Positions 17,698-25,374 of a stretch of 40,339 bases of DNA are shown in pieces. Source of the DNA: an uncultured bacterium (GTDB lineage Bacteria > Bacillota > Clostridia > Lachnospirales > Lachnospiraceae); assembly GCA_947643595.1 (NCBI GenBank), contig CANRWP010000028.1, positions 1-40,339 of the forward strand, in the 5' to 3' direction. Every line of letters begins with the position of its first letter. Position 1 is the stretch's first letter. The notes beneath the pieces are model-generated. The model did not search any database. It had not been told where the DNA came from and saw only the letters and a list, made by a program, of their open reading frames with translations. The translations under genes were made by a program, and so were the position numbers.

Positions 17698-17715
17698 ATC
17701 CGTCACCCTTTCCAC

Positions 17716-18564
17716 TTAACAATTCTCCACAATAAAATTATCGATCAGACGGGTTTTCCCGATAAAGACCGCCATCGCCGCAAGCACTCTTCCATGTACC
17801 TTTGTCACAGGCTCGATGCTGTCCGCATCCACCATCTCCACATAGTCGATCCTTGCCAACGGCTCGCTCTCTATGATATCGCGCATCGCCGAGAGCACAG
17901 TCTCCGCGTTCTGCTCCCCGTTCTCTACCATCTCTCTGCCGTGAAAAATCGCCCTGGAGAGCACCAGCGCCGCCTTCCGCTCTTCCTTATTCAGATAAGT
18001 ATTTCTTGAACTCTTCGCCAACCCATCCGCCTCTCTGATGATCGGACAGCCGACGATCTCAATATCCATATTCAGATCCCGCACCATCCTGCGCACCACC
18101 GCGAGCTGCTGGGCATCCTTCTCTCCGAAATACGCCCGATCCGGCATAACGATATGGAACAGCTTACTTACAACCGTGCACACGCCCCTGAAATGCGTGG
18201 GGCGGCTCTTTCCGCACAATCCCTCGCTGACTTTCTGTGTCTCCACAAAGGTGAAAAAGTCCGCTGCATACATTTCATCCGGCGTTGGATGAAAAATAAG
18301 GTCCGCCCCTGCCGCTTCACAGAGCCTTTTGTCCGCCTCGATATCCCTCGGATAAGTAGACAGATCCTCGTTTACTCCAAACTGGATGGGATTGACAAAA
18401 TCACTCACCACAACCCTGTCGTTCTCCATGACCGCCCTGTCGATGAGACTTTTGTGTCCCTCATGGAGATAGCCCATGGTCGGTACCAGTCCCACCGTAA
18501 GCCCCTGTCTTCTCCACTCTTTTACCTGTGCTCTGACTTCTTTGATCGATCCTGTTATATTCAT
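17716..18564 (-). CDS. panC: Pantoate-beta-alanine ligase
   Basis: PanC joins pantoate and beta-alanine with ATP to give pantothenate, the precursor of coenzyme A. The protein is 282 residues, the usual length. The nucleotidyl-transferase signature is clear: VGLVPTMGYLHEGH, FVNPIQFG, EKDAQQLAVVRRMV and the KMSKS-like SSRNTYL. ATG 18564 is chosen for its strong GAGGAG site and for the typical start MNITGSIKEV; the frame stays open for another 56 codons upstream but these do not look like protein. It is the first gene of panC-panD-panS. No panB or panE is in the window. Confidence 0.97.
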   Translation of the reverse strand: MNITGSIKEVRAQVKEWRRQGLTVGLVPTMGYLHEGHKSLIDRAVMENDRVVVSDFVNPIQFGVNEDLSTYPRDIEADKRLCEAAGADLIFHPTPDEMYAADFFTFVETQKVSEGLCGKSRPTHFRGVCTVVSKLFHIVMPDRAYFGEKDAQQLAVVRRMVRDLNMDIEIVGCPIIREADGLAKSSRNTYLNKEERKAALVLSRAIFHGREMVENGEQNAETVLSAMRDIIESEPLARIDYVEMVDADSIEPVTKVHGRVLAAMAVFIGKTRLIDNFIVENC

Positions 18565-18832
18565 AATCTCCTCTTTCCTTTCCGGCTTTTTTGCACAAAA
18601 AAAGCCTGGATACATTACTGTCCAGACACACAACAAAAAAATTCTTATCTGAAACGTGCCGCCTTTGACAGTGCAGCCATCTGTTGTAAGAATCCCGATC
18701 ATTCGATCTATTCGCAGGCAAGGAGAAAACAACCATGCCCGTATAAGTATTTCACTTATTATGTATGCCGTGGTACAGTTCGTTTAGATACTGTCCGTGA
18801 AATATCGTAGCACACACGCCCCAAAAATGCAA
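18565..18832 (-). promoter_or_regulatory. Long structured leader and weak promoter of the pan operon
   Basis: This 360-base gap between panC and relQ holds a weak minus-strand promoter (TTGCAT 18832-18827, TACGAT 18809-18804, 17-base spacer), giving a leader of over 220 bases. Three hairpins can be drawn on the minus strand. One at 18774-18732 has an ATAAGT/ACTTAT stem, an internal loop and an outer ACCA/TGGT stem. A second at 18625-18606 is a CTGGA/TCCAG stem followed closely by seven T, like a weak terminator. A third at 18610-18581 (CCAGGCTTTTTT pairing with AAAAAAGCCGG) would use the same T run and so exclude the second. This suggests attenuation, or a pan-type RNA motif; neither is proven. 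Confidence 0.4.
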
Positions 18833-18846
18833 GCGGCAAAATTCCT

Positions 18847-18876
18847 ATGACATTCGGCGACGACCTGTGTTATACT
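18847..18876 (+). promoter_or_regulatory. Promoter of the small alarmone synthetase gene
   Basis: ATGACA (18847-18852) and TATACT (18871-18876) are 18 bases apart, with TGTGT before the -10 box. The position fixes the coding start downstream at 18925 and excludes the in-frame ATG at 18847. Confidence 0.6.
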
Positions 18877-18924
18877 ATCAGACAGGACGGCACACACCGC
18901 CCGACAGGAAAGGAAACAGATACC

Positions 18925-19614
18925 ATGATACAGACAGAACATCCGCAGTCATTCCGCAATATACTGACGGACATTTTTGACGACGAATCCATCGATGCAT
19001 TTCAGAAGTTTATGGCAACTACCAAGGATCTGATGTCCTGCTACCGCTGTGCCATCATGGAGATCGAGACGAAGTTCCGCGTTCTGGACGAGCGATTTTC
19101 CCTCGCCCACGACCGCAATCCGATTGACGATATCCAGAGCAGGTTAAAATCTCCGGAGAGCATCCGGGACAAATTGCTGCGCAAAAATCTGCCCTTCACT
19201 CCCGAATCGATCGAGAAAAATATTTTTGACGTCGCGGGCGTGCGTATCGTCTGCTCCTTTGTGGACGATATTTATATGCTCGCCGACTGTCTGCTGAAGC
19301 AGGACGACATTATCCTGATCAAAAGAAAAGACTATATTCAAAATCCGAAAGAAAACGGTTACCGCAGCCTGCACCTCATCGTGGAAGTGCCTATCTTTCT
19401 GCAGGATCAGAAAAAGCTTATGAAAGTGGAAGTGCAGTTTCGGACGATCGCCATGGAATTCTGGGCGAATCTGGAACACCAGCTGCGCTATAAGAAAAAT
19501 CTTTCCTCCGATATCGTTGAAAAGACGGCGGAACGCCTCAGCAGCTGCGCGCAACTGAGCGCCCACCTGGATATGCAGATGCAGGAGATAAAAGATATGA
19601 TAGAAAAAGAATGA
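18925..19614 (+). CDS. relQ: Small alarmone synthetase, RelQ (YjbM)-like
   Basis: A 229-residue (p)ppGpp synthetase without hydrolase or regulatory domains. The RelA/SpoT synthetase core is visible: KFRVLDERF, NIFDVAGVRIVCSFVDDIY, the ENGYRSLHLIVEVP loop that holds the nucleotide, and EVQFRTIAMEFWANLEHQLRYKK. The size and the tail (AQLSAHLDMQMQEIKDMI) fit the RelQ/SAS1 branch, which forms tetramers. ATG 18925 follows a ribosome-binding site (AGGAAAGGA) and a promoter that excludes the upstream ATG. It stands alone, divergent from the pan operon, with a strong terminator at its end. A full-length Rel lies 6 kb away on the other strand. Confidence 0.92.
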   Translation: MIQTEHPQSFRNILTDIFDDESIDAFQKFMATTKDLMSCYRCAIMEIETKFRVLDERFSLAHDRNPIDDIQSRLKSPESIRDKLLRKNLPFTPESIEKNIFDVAGVRIVCSFVDDIYMLADCLLKQDDIILIKRKDYIQNPKENGYRSLHLIVEVPIFLQDQKKLMKVEVQFRTIAMEFWANLEHQLRYKKNLSSDIVEKTAERLSSCAQLSAHLDMQMQEIKDMIEKE

Positions 19615-19637
19615 GGCGATTTCTCGCCTCTCTTTTT
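19613..19637 (+). terminator. Terminator of relQ, possibly bidirectional
   Basis: GAGGCGA and TCGCCTC form a seven-pair stem with a four-base loop, followed on the plus strand by TCTTTTT. On the minus strand the same stem is followed by ATTCTTTTT, so it may also end the convergent gene at 19655. Confidence 0.8.
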
Positions 19638-19654
19638 ATGTAGCTCTCTGTATT

Positions 19655-20254
19655 TTAGCCCTTCACCGCCGCCATCAGCAGCCTGATGCACAGCTCCATC
19701 CCCAGCTTCCCGCTGTCCATATAGAGCTCATAATACTTTGGATTTCCCCACTCCCAGTCTGTCACGGACTGATAGAAGCCGCTTCTTCTCTTATCGTTCT
19801 TCTTCAGGGCATTTTTCGCCTCCGCCTCGTTGAAGCCCTCCTTCTCCATCGCCCTCTTTAATCTTTTCTCGTTGTCGGAGTGGATGAACACCCCCAGATG
19901 ATTTTCTTTTTCTCTGAGAATATAGCCCGCTGCGCGCCCGACGATCACACAATTTCCTTTCTCCGCTGCTTCCTCGATGATGCGTTTTTCCTCCAGAAAC
20001 AGTTTATCCGCCATGGAGAGATTTTTATCGCCGGAATTTCCCCCCAGAGAAGTCTTGGAGAGATTAAACAGCCAGCCGCCCGGGCTCCTCTCGTCAAGCC
20101 CTGATATCTGGAAATGCGGAATCTGCAAATTTTTGGCGGCTTCCATCAGGATATTTCTGTCGTACAGTTTATAGCCCAGCGCCTCCGCCAGTCTTTTGCC
20201 TATCTCGTTTCCCCCGCTGGCGTATTTTCGTTCAATTGTCACAATATTATACAT
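19655..20254 (-). CDS. Cytidylate-kinase-like family protein
   Basis: A 199-residue P-loop protein of the cytidylate-kinase-like family that is frequent in Clostridia. The start (IVTIERKYASGGNEIGKRLAEALGYKLYDRNIL) has the variant P-loop of this group, with SGGNEIGK in place of GxxGSGK. GNCVIVGRAAGYILREKENHLGVFIHS follows the pattern of nucleotide kinases. True cytidylate kinases are longer and have a CMP-binding insert, so the substrate is uncertain. It is encoded alone, converging on relQ across a terminator. Start at ATG 20254. Confidence 0.85.
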   Translation of the reverse strand: MYNIVTIERKYASGGNEIGKRLAEALGYKLYDRNILMEAAKNLQIPHFQISGLDERSPGGWLFNLSKTSLGGNSGDKNLSMADKLFLEEKRIIEEAAEKGNCVIVGRAAGYILREKENHLGVFIHSDNEKRLKRAMEKEGFNEAEAKNALKKNDKRRSGFYQSVTDWEWGNPKYYELYMDSGKLGMELCIRLLMAAVKG

Positions 20255-20316
20255 TTTTACTCCCCCTTTCCGATCATTATGCTTATAATTTCATTATACT
20301 ACGCTTTTATAATTTC

Positions 20317-20838
20317 TCAAACAGTTTTTTCCGGTCTTTCTCTCTGCATTGCCTCATATATCTGTTTCACATCATAATTCCCTACCTGACGCTGGATCTT
20401 TATAACATTTTCTACTGCTGTGAGCTCTTCCTCCAGTTCTTCCGCGATGACCTCCGCAGGTTTGTTCTTCAGAAGTTTCTTACATACGGTCTCTATCAGA
20501 TGTGACGCCCTTTCTTTTTCTATTCCTTCCTCTATACCTTCCAGCTTCATATCCATAAACGCCTTACACATATCGTATCTCCTCTCTCCGTTTTCCACGA
20601 TCTCATACTCCTCTCCGACCCGGACTTTCGCTATGACCTCGATCAATTCCCGCGTATCGTCATCTAACCGGCTGTAAGCTTCTCGATTCTCCTGAAAAAT
20701 TCTTCCCAGTTCCTCTTTATCCCTGCCATAACGCACTACCTCAAACAGTCTGCGCAACCCTGTCTTGTACTCGTCAAACGTATTGTGCTCATGACAGTCG
20801 TACAGATTAAGTCTGTACTTGCTGACAAACTCTTTCAT
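20317..20838 (-). pseudogene. Truncated Rpn-family nuclease/transposase-like protein (C-terminal part)
   Basis: The 173 residues match the C-terminal half of Rpn-type PD-(D/E)XK proteins, which are about 300 residues and promote recombination. Recognisable parts are NLYDCHEHNTFDEYKTGLRRLFEVVRYG and the coiled tail MKLEGIEEGIEKERA. The N-terminal nuclease domain is missing, and the sequence directly upstream belongs to an unrelated fragment, so this is a remnant even though the frame is open. ATG 20838 is an internal methionine of the original gene. Base composition here and to the right is more AT-rich than in the flanking housekeeping genes. Confidence 0.7.
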
Positions 20839-20904
20839 GCCTCCACATCATGCCTATTGAACACGTCTACCCACAGCTGAACAACCTCTTTCGGTCTTAA
20901 CATT
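20835..20904 (-). pseudogene. Fragment of an NTF2-like (SnoaL-type) gene, frameshifted
   Basis: On the minus strand ATG 20904 opens MLRPKEVV, and after skipping one T the reading continues as QLWVDVFNRHDVEA, then stops by overlap with the Rpn fragment. Together this resembles the first helix of SnoaL/NTF2-like proteins (KEVVxxWVDAFNRxDVEA). Both the frameshift and the loss of everything after about 22 residues mark it as debris. The match is short. Confidence 0.45.
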
Positions 20905-21166
20905 TCTATTTTCCCTCCCCTACCTCGTATATACGGCGTTATCGCATCAAAATGCCGGTTAAATGTCAAGGATCCCCCTGCACCTGAACCATCCCCGGCA
21001 GCACAATGCCCATGTTCACTGTATCGAGAACCTTGTCAGAACCATCCGAAAGATGCCCACTGATAAAGTTGAATTCAGCCTCGCTCAAGATACCTGTGCA
21101 CCAATAATTGTTTTCTATACGCTCTGACACCGTGTTGTTTACTGTTATTAACTGATAAACAAAAAT
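20905..21166 (-). other. Intergenic stretch with no clear gene
   Basis: Nothing functional was recognised here. One minus-strand frame is open for about 58 codons without an ATG near its start (it contains NYWCTGILSEAEF and ends GMVQVQGDP), matching no family I know; it may be another gene scrap. With the fragments to its left it forms a stretch of over 800 bases without an intact gene. Confidence 0.4.
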
Positions 21167-21859
21167 CTAACGATTTACTTTTGCAAAGGGACAACGCTTC
21201 CCAATACATTGATTATTTTGTGCGGAATGTTTGCAGATGATTTCTGATTTCTCCATTCTCACGTTAAAATTTTCTGCCGTAAAATCGATTGCCGAGAGTA
21301 TTGATAAATAAGAATCCCTTTTACAGCACCGCGGTCCGCCAATCTGCCCTATTTTGTCAAGCGATTTTGCCGTCATCCGGTGTGAAAGACCGAATGGTTC
21401 TTCCGTCAGGGGCGTAGATTCGGAAATGATTGAAACAAACATTCCTGTGCTGATACCTGCTCCACAGGCTCCCCAAAAACCGCAGGCACCTCCGGGAACA
21501 CTCTTGCCGCGATTCATCATTTCCGCCAACGATATTTCCAAATCTATATTTCCGCCGGCGTTTTTATAAGCTGTAAGAAGCGCCGCTCCGACCATAACAT
21601 GATGCTCCGGCCCATGCATATGACAAAAAGGCAATGCCATCATTTTTTCGATAATTTCCACCGGATTTTTCGATGTTTCAGCCAGACACAAACCTGTCAC
21701 TGTATCCATGCCCGCAGTATGACATTCATTGCAGACATAATGACCATGAATACATCTGGTCTTGCTGTGTTCTTTCTTATGGCATACCGCACACTCCATA
21801 AATTCATCTTTCTCAAGATATTCAAGCGGTGCGCTGCAGATTAAACATTCTTCTTTCAT
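21167..21859 (-). CDS. Cysteine-rich DUF5714-like protein, 230 aa
   Basis: The protein has 16 cysteines in 230 residues. The first 50 residues look like tandem zinc-binding pairs (CLICSAPLEYLE, CAVCHKKEH, CIHGHYVCNECH). The middle holds a Gly/Cys-rich signature (GGACGFWGACGAGISTG) and LPFCHMHGPEHHVMVGAALL, and the end has another cluster (CCKRD, CIGKRCPF). This pattern agrees with what I remember of DUF5714, found in anaerobes and of unknown function; metal or iron-sulfur binding is likely. ATG 21859 has GGAG six bases upstream; a TTG at 21871 is less likely. A small Cys-rich gene lies 24 bases upstream in the same direction. Confidence 0.75.
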   Translation of the reverse strand: MKEECLICSAPLEYLEKDEFMECAVCHKKEHSKTRCIHGHYVCNECHTAGMDTVTGLCLAETSKNPVEIIEKMMALPFCHMHGPEHHVMVGAALLTAYKNAGGNIDLEISLAEMMNRGKSVPGGACGFWGACGAGISTGMFVSIISESTPLTEEPFGLSHRMTAKSLDKIGQIGGPRCCKRDSYLSILSAIDFTAENFNVRMEKSEIICKHSAQNNQCIGKRCPFAKVNR

Positions 21860-21883
21860 AATTATCTCCAAAGCTTTCCATTA

Positions 21884-22213
21884 CTAATGCTCTTTCCTCA
21901 ATATTTCATGCGGAGCCTCAATTTCATTCGCAATCGTATGTTCTGTTAATTCAGACAGTAGTTTTATTTTCGCATTGATGACAGGCCGCATACAGTTCGG
22001 AACATGTTCCTGATGAGCCCTGTGAATAGCTACACATTCTTTGCAGTTGCCATGATATCGGCAGGCTTTCTTGCATGGACAATGGTCTTTATCTTTAAAC
22101 TCCTCTCTAAAAGCAGAAGCAAACTCTTCCTGCAGGCGCAATCCCTCCTGCCTGTTTCCTTTGTGGAATTGCTCCATCGCATCCAATTCTTTTTGATTGC
22201 CCTCAATAATCAT
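21884..22213 (-). CDS. Small cysteine-rich protein, 109 aa
   Basis: The N-terminal half is a charged helix (EGNQKELDAMEQFHKGN). The centre has six cysteines in about 30 residues (CPCKKACRYHGNCKECVAIHR and a later NCM), a spacing typical of small clostridial metal-binding domains with a CPxxDCxxHGxCxxC look. I know no firm function. ATG 22213 is preferred because AAGGAG lies nine bases upstream; ATG 22219 would leave only three bases. It is followed after 24 bases by the DUF5714-like gene, and the two probably form one unit. Confidence 0.65.
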   Translation of the reverse strand: MIIEGNQKELDAMEQFHKGNRQEGLRLQEEFASAFREEFKDKDHCPCKKACRYHGNCKECVAIHRAHQEHVPNCMRPVINAKIKLLSELTEHTIANEIEAPHEILRKEH

Positions 22214-22311
22214 CCTCATATACTCCTTTGATTTCGTCAAACAGATACTCTGCTGTTCTTTTCAGAAATACAAATTACTATTTCCAAAGCATCTCTCGCC
22301 AATAACCATGG

Positions 22312-22719
22312 CTATGCATGGTTGCCAGTTTCCCAGCACCACTTTGCAATCTTTTCAATCAAAGCGGCATCAACCTTGCCATAAGGTATACGGATAGTTC
22401 CCTTGTCGGTTTTGTAGCCCCGGAGCTCTTCCGCAAAGTGTATTACCGCCTCAGGCCCCGGATATAAGCCGATATGCTCCTTTGAAGCAGCAAAGTGCAG
22501 AATATTATGCTTTTTCCAGTAAGTCGGCATACTCCACGAGATACGTTCCTCCGCTTCTGGCAGTGCACTGCGAAGAATTTGACGGATATACTGCAGTTCC
22601 TTCTGCTTATCCGCTTCCTGACTCAAAATATATTCCTCGATCGTCTTTGGCTTTTCACCACAGTAATGGCTCTGCCCTTTTTTCTTAAATTCCCTTCCAC
22701 ATTTGGGACATTTCCACAT
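22312..22719 (-). CDS. DUF1801-like protein with N-terminal zinc ribbon, 135 aa
   Basis: The start MWKCPKCGREFKKKGQSHYC is a small zinc ribbon. The rest (ERISWSMPTYWKKHNILHFAASKEHIGLYPGPEAV, then GTIRIPYGKVDAALIEKIAKW) is the DUF1801/YdhG fold, sometimes called iron-chaperone-like. It is complete. ATG 22719 has GAGGGG about eight bases upstream. The frame continues upstream without a stop through the end of the broken DUF1905 gene, so a fusion protein is possible, but the zinc ribbon start and ribosome-binding site favour separate genes. Biochemical role unknown. Confidence 0.75.
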   Translation of the reverse strand: MWKCPKCGREFKKKGQSHYCGEKPKTIEEYILSQEADKQKELQYIRQILRSALPEAEERISWSMPTYWKKHNILHFAASKEHIGLYPGPEAVIHFAEELRGYKTDKGTIRIPYGKVDAALIEKIAKWCWETGNHA

Positions 22720-22992
22720 GGATATTTCCCCTCTTTCTCTCTCCTGAATGACCACTTCAACAATATCGCCGAAACTTTTACCAATCTGCCTGCGTATCTG
22801 CCTGGTAATGCCGATAATATAGCTGGCGGCGCCCATTTTTACAACCTGTCCCTAGTATGGAATGCCATCAAAAGCGGCGTTTACCAGCAATCGTCCTTTA
22901 CCAAATAGCTCTTTGATATCATAAGGCACTTCTACATAGGCTGCATCCATATTTTCATTTTGAAGTATCGTTGCGCTAAATTTTAATTCCAC
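22720..22992 (-). pseudogene. DUF1905 gene interrupted by one in-frame amber stop
   Basis: From GTG 22992, behind GGAGGAG, the minus strand reads MELKFSATILQNENMDAAYVE and on to FDGIPY, then TAG at 22854-22852, then GQVVKMGAASYIIGITRQIRR and GDIVEVVIQERE in the same frame. Both halves match the DUF1905 pattern, in which the stop position is normally a residue such as Arg (FDGxPYRGSLVKMG). One substitution therefore splits an otherwise intact gene. It leads in frame into the DUF1801 gene. A sequencing error is the main alternative. Confidence 0.75.
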
Positions 22993-23051
22993 ATTACCCT
23001 CCTCCAGCGGTTATCACCGTTCTGATATTACAATCCTTTTCACTGCAGGTA

Positions 23052-23171
23052 CTATTTTCTCAATATTTCATCCATCTTTTTACCCTTTGCCAGTTCATCC
23101 ACCAGCTTGTCCAAATATCTGATTTGATAAACCTTTGCAAAATTCATTCCAAATACTTTCTCATTTTTCAT
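23052..23171 (-). pseudogene. DUF2200-like remnant with internal deletion, 39 aa
   Basis: The 39-codon frame reads MKNEKVFGMNFAKVYQ and then IRYLDKLVDELAKGKKMDEIL. The first part resembles the start, and the second the end, of DUF2200 proteins (about 110 residues) as I remember them, so roughly 70 residues are missing by an in-frame deletion. It lies upstream of the broken DUF1905 gene on the same strand. If it is expressed, the product is probably inactive. The family assignment is from memory. Confidence 0.5.
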
Positions 23172-23221
23172 TACGCAATCCCCAATAATCTCACATCTTT
23201 AAAGACAACAATTTTGAATTG

Positions 23222-24649
23222 TTAATCTTCTAATAACACACGTTTTCTTTCTATCATTTCATCGATCCTCTCAATATACTGGGCCACATCCTTGACGTTT
23301 TCCCGTCTTTCAATGCGTCCGTCGGGATAAACTCTTTTACTGATCGTCCCGGCACCAAGCGCCACGATTGTCTGTTTCTCCTCCATAATCAATATATTAT
23401 ATATGCCAAAGCACCCTTCTCTGGCATACCCCACATTCTCGAAATTCCCCGTCATATTCTTCTGCCTGTAGAGATAATAGGGCTTCATTCCCATCGCTTC
23501 TGCGCCATCTGCGGCAATCTGCATCGTCTCCTCCGTGTTGAGCAGCATGGAGATGCCGTGTTCTTCGATCCACTCCCGAAGACGGCTCGCCCGCTTCACG
23601 GCGAGGGAATGAACGGTCAAAGAATCCGGTGCGAGCTCCCCTATCGCCTCCATCGTCGCCGCCACATCCGCTGCCTGCTCTCCCGGCAGTCCCAGTATCA
23701 TATCCATATTAATGTTGGCGAAACCCGCCCGTCTCGCCAGACGGAAGGCCTCCCGAACCTGGGCCACCGTGTGCTGTCTGCCGATCAGCCGCAGAGTCTC
23801 ATCCTTCATCGTTTGGGGATTTACGGAAATCCTCGTCACGCCATGGGCCTTCAGGACAGCCAGCTTTTCCGCCGTGATGCTGTCGGCGCGCCCCGCCTCC
23901 ACGGTAAATTCCTTCAGGCCCGTCAAATCAAAGGCTTCCTTCAGCCTGCCCAGCAGCCTCTCCAGCTCCTCCGGCTCCAGCGTCGTCGGCGTCCCGCCGC
24001 CGATATAGATCGTATCGATCTTCTTATCCCGGTAAACTTCCGCCGTGAAATCGATCTCCCGCTCCAGCGCCGCCAGGTAGTCCCCCACCCGCTCTCTCCA
24101 GCTCACGATCGGAAAGGAGGTGAAGGAACAGTACAGGCAGGTCGTCGGGCAGAAGGGAATTCCGATATATAAACTATACCCATTCTCGTAATCGATGGGC
24201 GCCAGTATCGCCCTCTCCCGCCTTGCGATATCCAGGCCGAGCAGCGCCTTCTCCTCGGACACAAAGTGCCTCTCCCGCAAAAAGCGCAGGATCTCCTGCC
24301 CGCTCTTTCCCTCCTCCAGCATGGTCATGGCGATCTTCGTCGGCCTGATCCCGGTCAGATTGCCCCAGGGAAGCTTCCGCCCGGTCAGGTCGGAGAAATA
24401 CTGATACAAAGCCGCCCCAAACTCTTCTTTTCTCTCCGACAAGACCTCCCTCTTCCCGGCCCCGCCCCTGATCTCCACGTGATCGTCTCCATAGAATATC
24501 TCCAGCCTCGGCGTCGTCTCCCGGACGGCTCTGTCCTTCACCACAGACTCCGGTGAGAGCACCTTCACATCCTCCTCCGGATAGAATGCCTTCACCAGAG
24601 CATGGATCTCATACTCGTATTTTGCCCTGCTTATCTTTACAACGTACAT
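23222..24649 (-). CDS. hemZ: Radical SAM protein, HemZ (coproporphyrinogen dehydrogenase)-like
   Basis: A 475-residue radical SAM enzyme. An N-terminal region of about 150 residues with GRKLPWGNLTGIRPTKIAM is characteristic of the HemZ branch. The iron-sulfur motif CPTTCLYCSF (CxxxCxxC) follows, then IYIGGGTPTTL, the FTVEAGR motif, and SVNPQTMKDETLRLIGRQH. The C-terminal part (YLYRQKNMTGNFENVGYA) is HemN-like. HemZ is named for oxygen-independent coproporphyrinogen oxidation, but Clostridia without full haem synthesis keep it, so the true role may differ. It lies downstream of the metallohydrolase gene, with a terminator between. Confidence 0.9.
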   Translation of the reverse strand: MYVVKISRAKYEYEIHALVKAFYPEEDVKVLSPESVVKDRAVRETTPRLEIFYGDDHVEIRGGAGKREVLSERKEEFGAALYQYFSDLTGRKLPWGNLTGIRPTKIAMTMLEEGKSGQEILRFLRERHFVSEEKALLGLDIARRERAILAPIDYENGYSLYIGIPFCPTTCLYCSFTSFPIVSWRERVGDYLAALEREIDFTAEVYRDKKIDTIYIGGGTPTTLEPEELERLLGRLKEAFDLTGLKEFTVEAGRADSITAEKLAVLKAHGVTRISVNPQTMKDETLRLIGRQHTVAQVREAFRLARRAGFANINMDMILGLPGEQAADVAATMEAIGELAPDSLTVHSLAVKRASRLREWIEEHGISMLLNTEETMQIAADGAEAMGMKPYYLYRQKNMTGNFENVGYAREGCFGIYNILIMEEKQTIVALGAGTISKRVYPDGRIERRENVKDVAQYIERIDEMIERKRVLLED

Positions 24650-24702
24650 ATATTATTTTTCTCCCTGCCTCCGCTGTCTCCGACTCAGCCACACTGTGCA
24701 TC

Positions 24703-24726
24703 AAAAACCGCCCGGAATCCGGGCGG
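24703..24726 (-). terminator. Intrinsic terminator after the apt-rel-metallohydrolase operon
   Basis: On the minus strand CCGCCCGG and CCGGGCGG form an eight-pair, all-GC stem with a three-base loop, followed by TTTTT. It lies 15 bases after the metallohydrolase stop and separates that operon from hemZ. Confidence 0.9.
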
Positions 24727-24741
24727 CGTCGTCAACACCTC

Positions 24742-25374
24742 TCACACACAGAACGGATTATGAATCTTCTCATACCCGACAGTGGTCGTCTCGCCGTGCC
24801 CCGGGTAGACCTTCACCTCATCCGGCAGCACAAACAACTTTTCTTTGATGGAGCGCACGATCTCCGAGAAAGATCCGGTCGGAAAGTCCGTCCTCCCCAC
24901 CGACTCCTGAAACAGCGTGTCCCCACTGACTAAAATGCCATCCTCCTCAAAATAGTAACAGCAGCTTCCCGCCGTATGCCCCGGCGTCAGAATCACACGA
25001 AATGTCATCCCCTCTATCGTCATCTCCTGTCCGTCCGCGAAAAACTCGTTCGCCTTCACCGTGCAGGCTCTTCCCGCCATCTCCGATACATTCATGTCGG
25101 CGTCCAGAAGCAGCGCCTCCTCCTCCCTGCAGGCACAGATCTTCGCGCCGGACAGCGCGCGCAGTTTCTGCGCCCCCCAGATATGGTCGAAATGCCCGTG
25201 TGTCAGAAGGATCGCCGAGATCTCAAACCCTTTTTTCGTCAGCGCCTCATACAGATACTCTCCCTGGTCCGCCGGATCGAAAAACAGCACCTTTTTCTCT
25301 CCCTCCCGGTACACAAAATAGCAGTTGGTCGCGCAGGAACCCATTGTAATTCTTCCGATCTTCAAATTTGCCAT
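24742..25374 (-). CDS. MBL-fold metallohydrolase, glyoxalase II-like
   Basis: A 210-residue metallo-beta-lactamase-fold hydrolase. The zinc motif THGHFDH is intact, followed by the other ligands in TPGHTAGS, SGDTLF and the C-terminal YPGHGETT. The layout fits the YcbL/glyoxalase II-like group acting on thioesters; the substrate is unknown. Its ATG shares one base with the rel stop (TAATG), so translation is probably coupled. Placement right after rel is common in Clostridia, with no known functional reason. Confidence 0.92.
   Translation of the reverse strand: MANLKIGRITMGSCATNCYFVYREGEKKVLFFDPADQGEYLYEALTKKGFEISAILLTHGHFDHIWGAQKLRALSGAKICACREEEALLLDADMNVSEMAGRACTVKANEFFADGQEMTIEGMTFRVILTPGHTAGSCCYYFEEDGILVSGDTLFQESVGRTDFPTGSFSEIVRSIKEKLFVLPDEVKVYPGHGETTTVGYEKIHNPFCV

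Noticed and set aside
18565..18732. A longer PanC with 56 extra N-terminal residues
   Set aside because: The extension carries hairpins and the ribosome-binding site of the normal start, and PanC enzymes begin at the MNITGSIKEV position.
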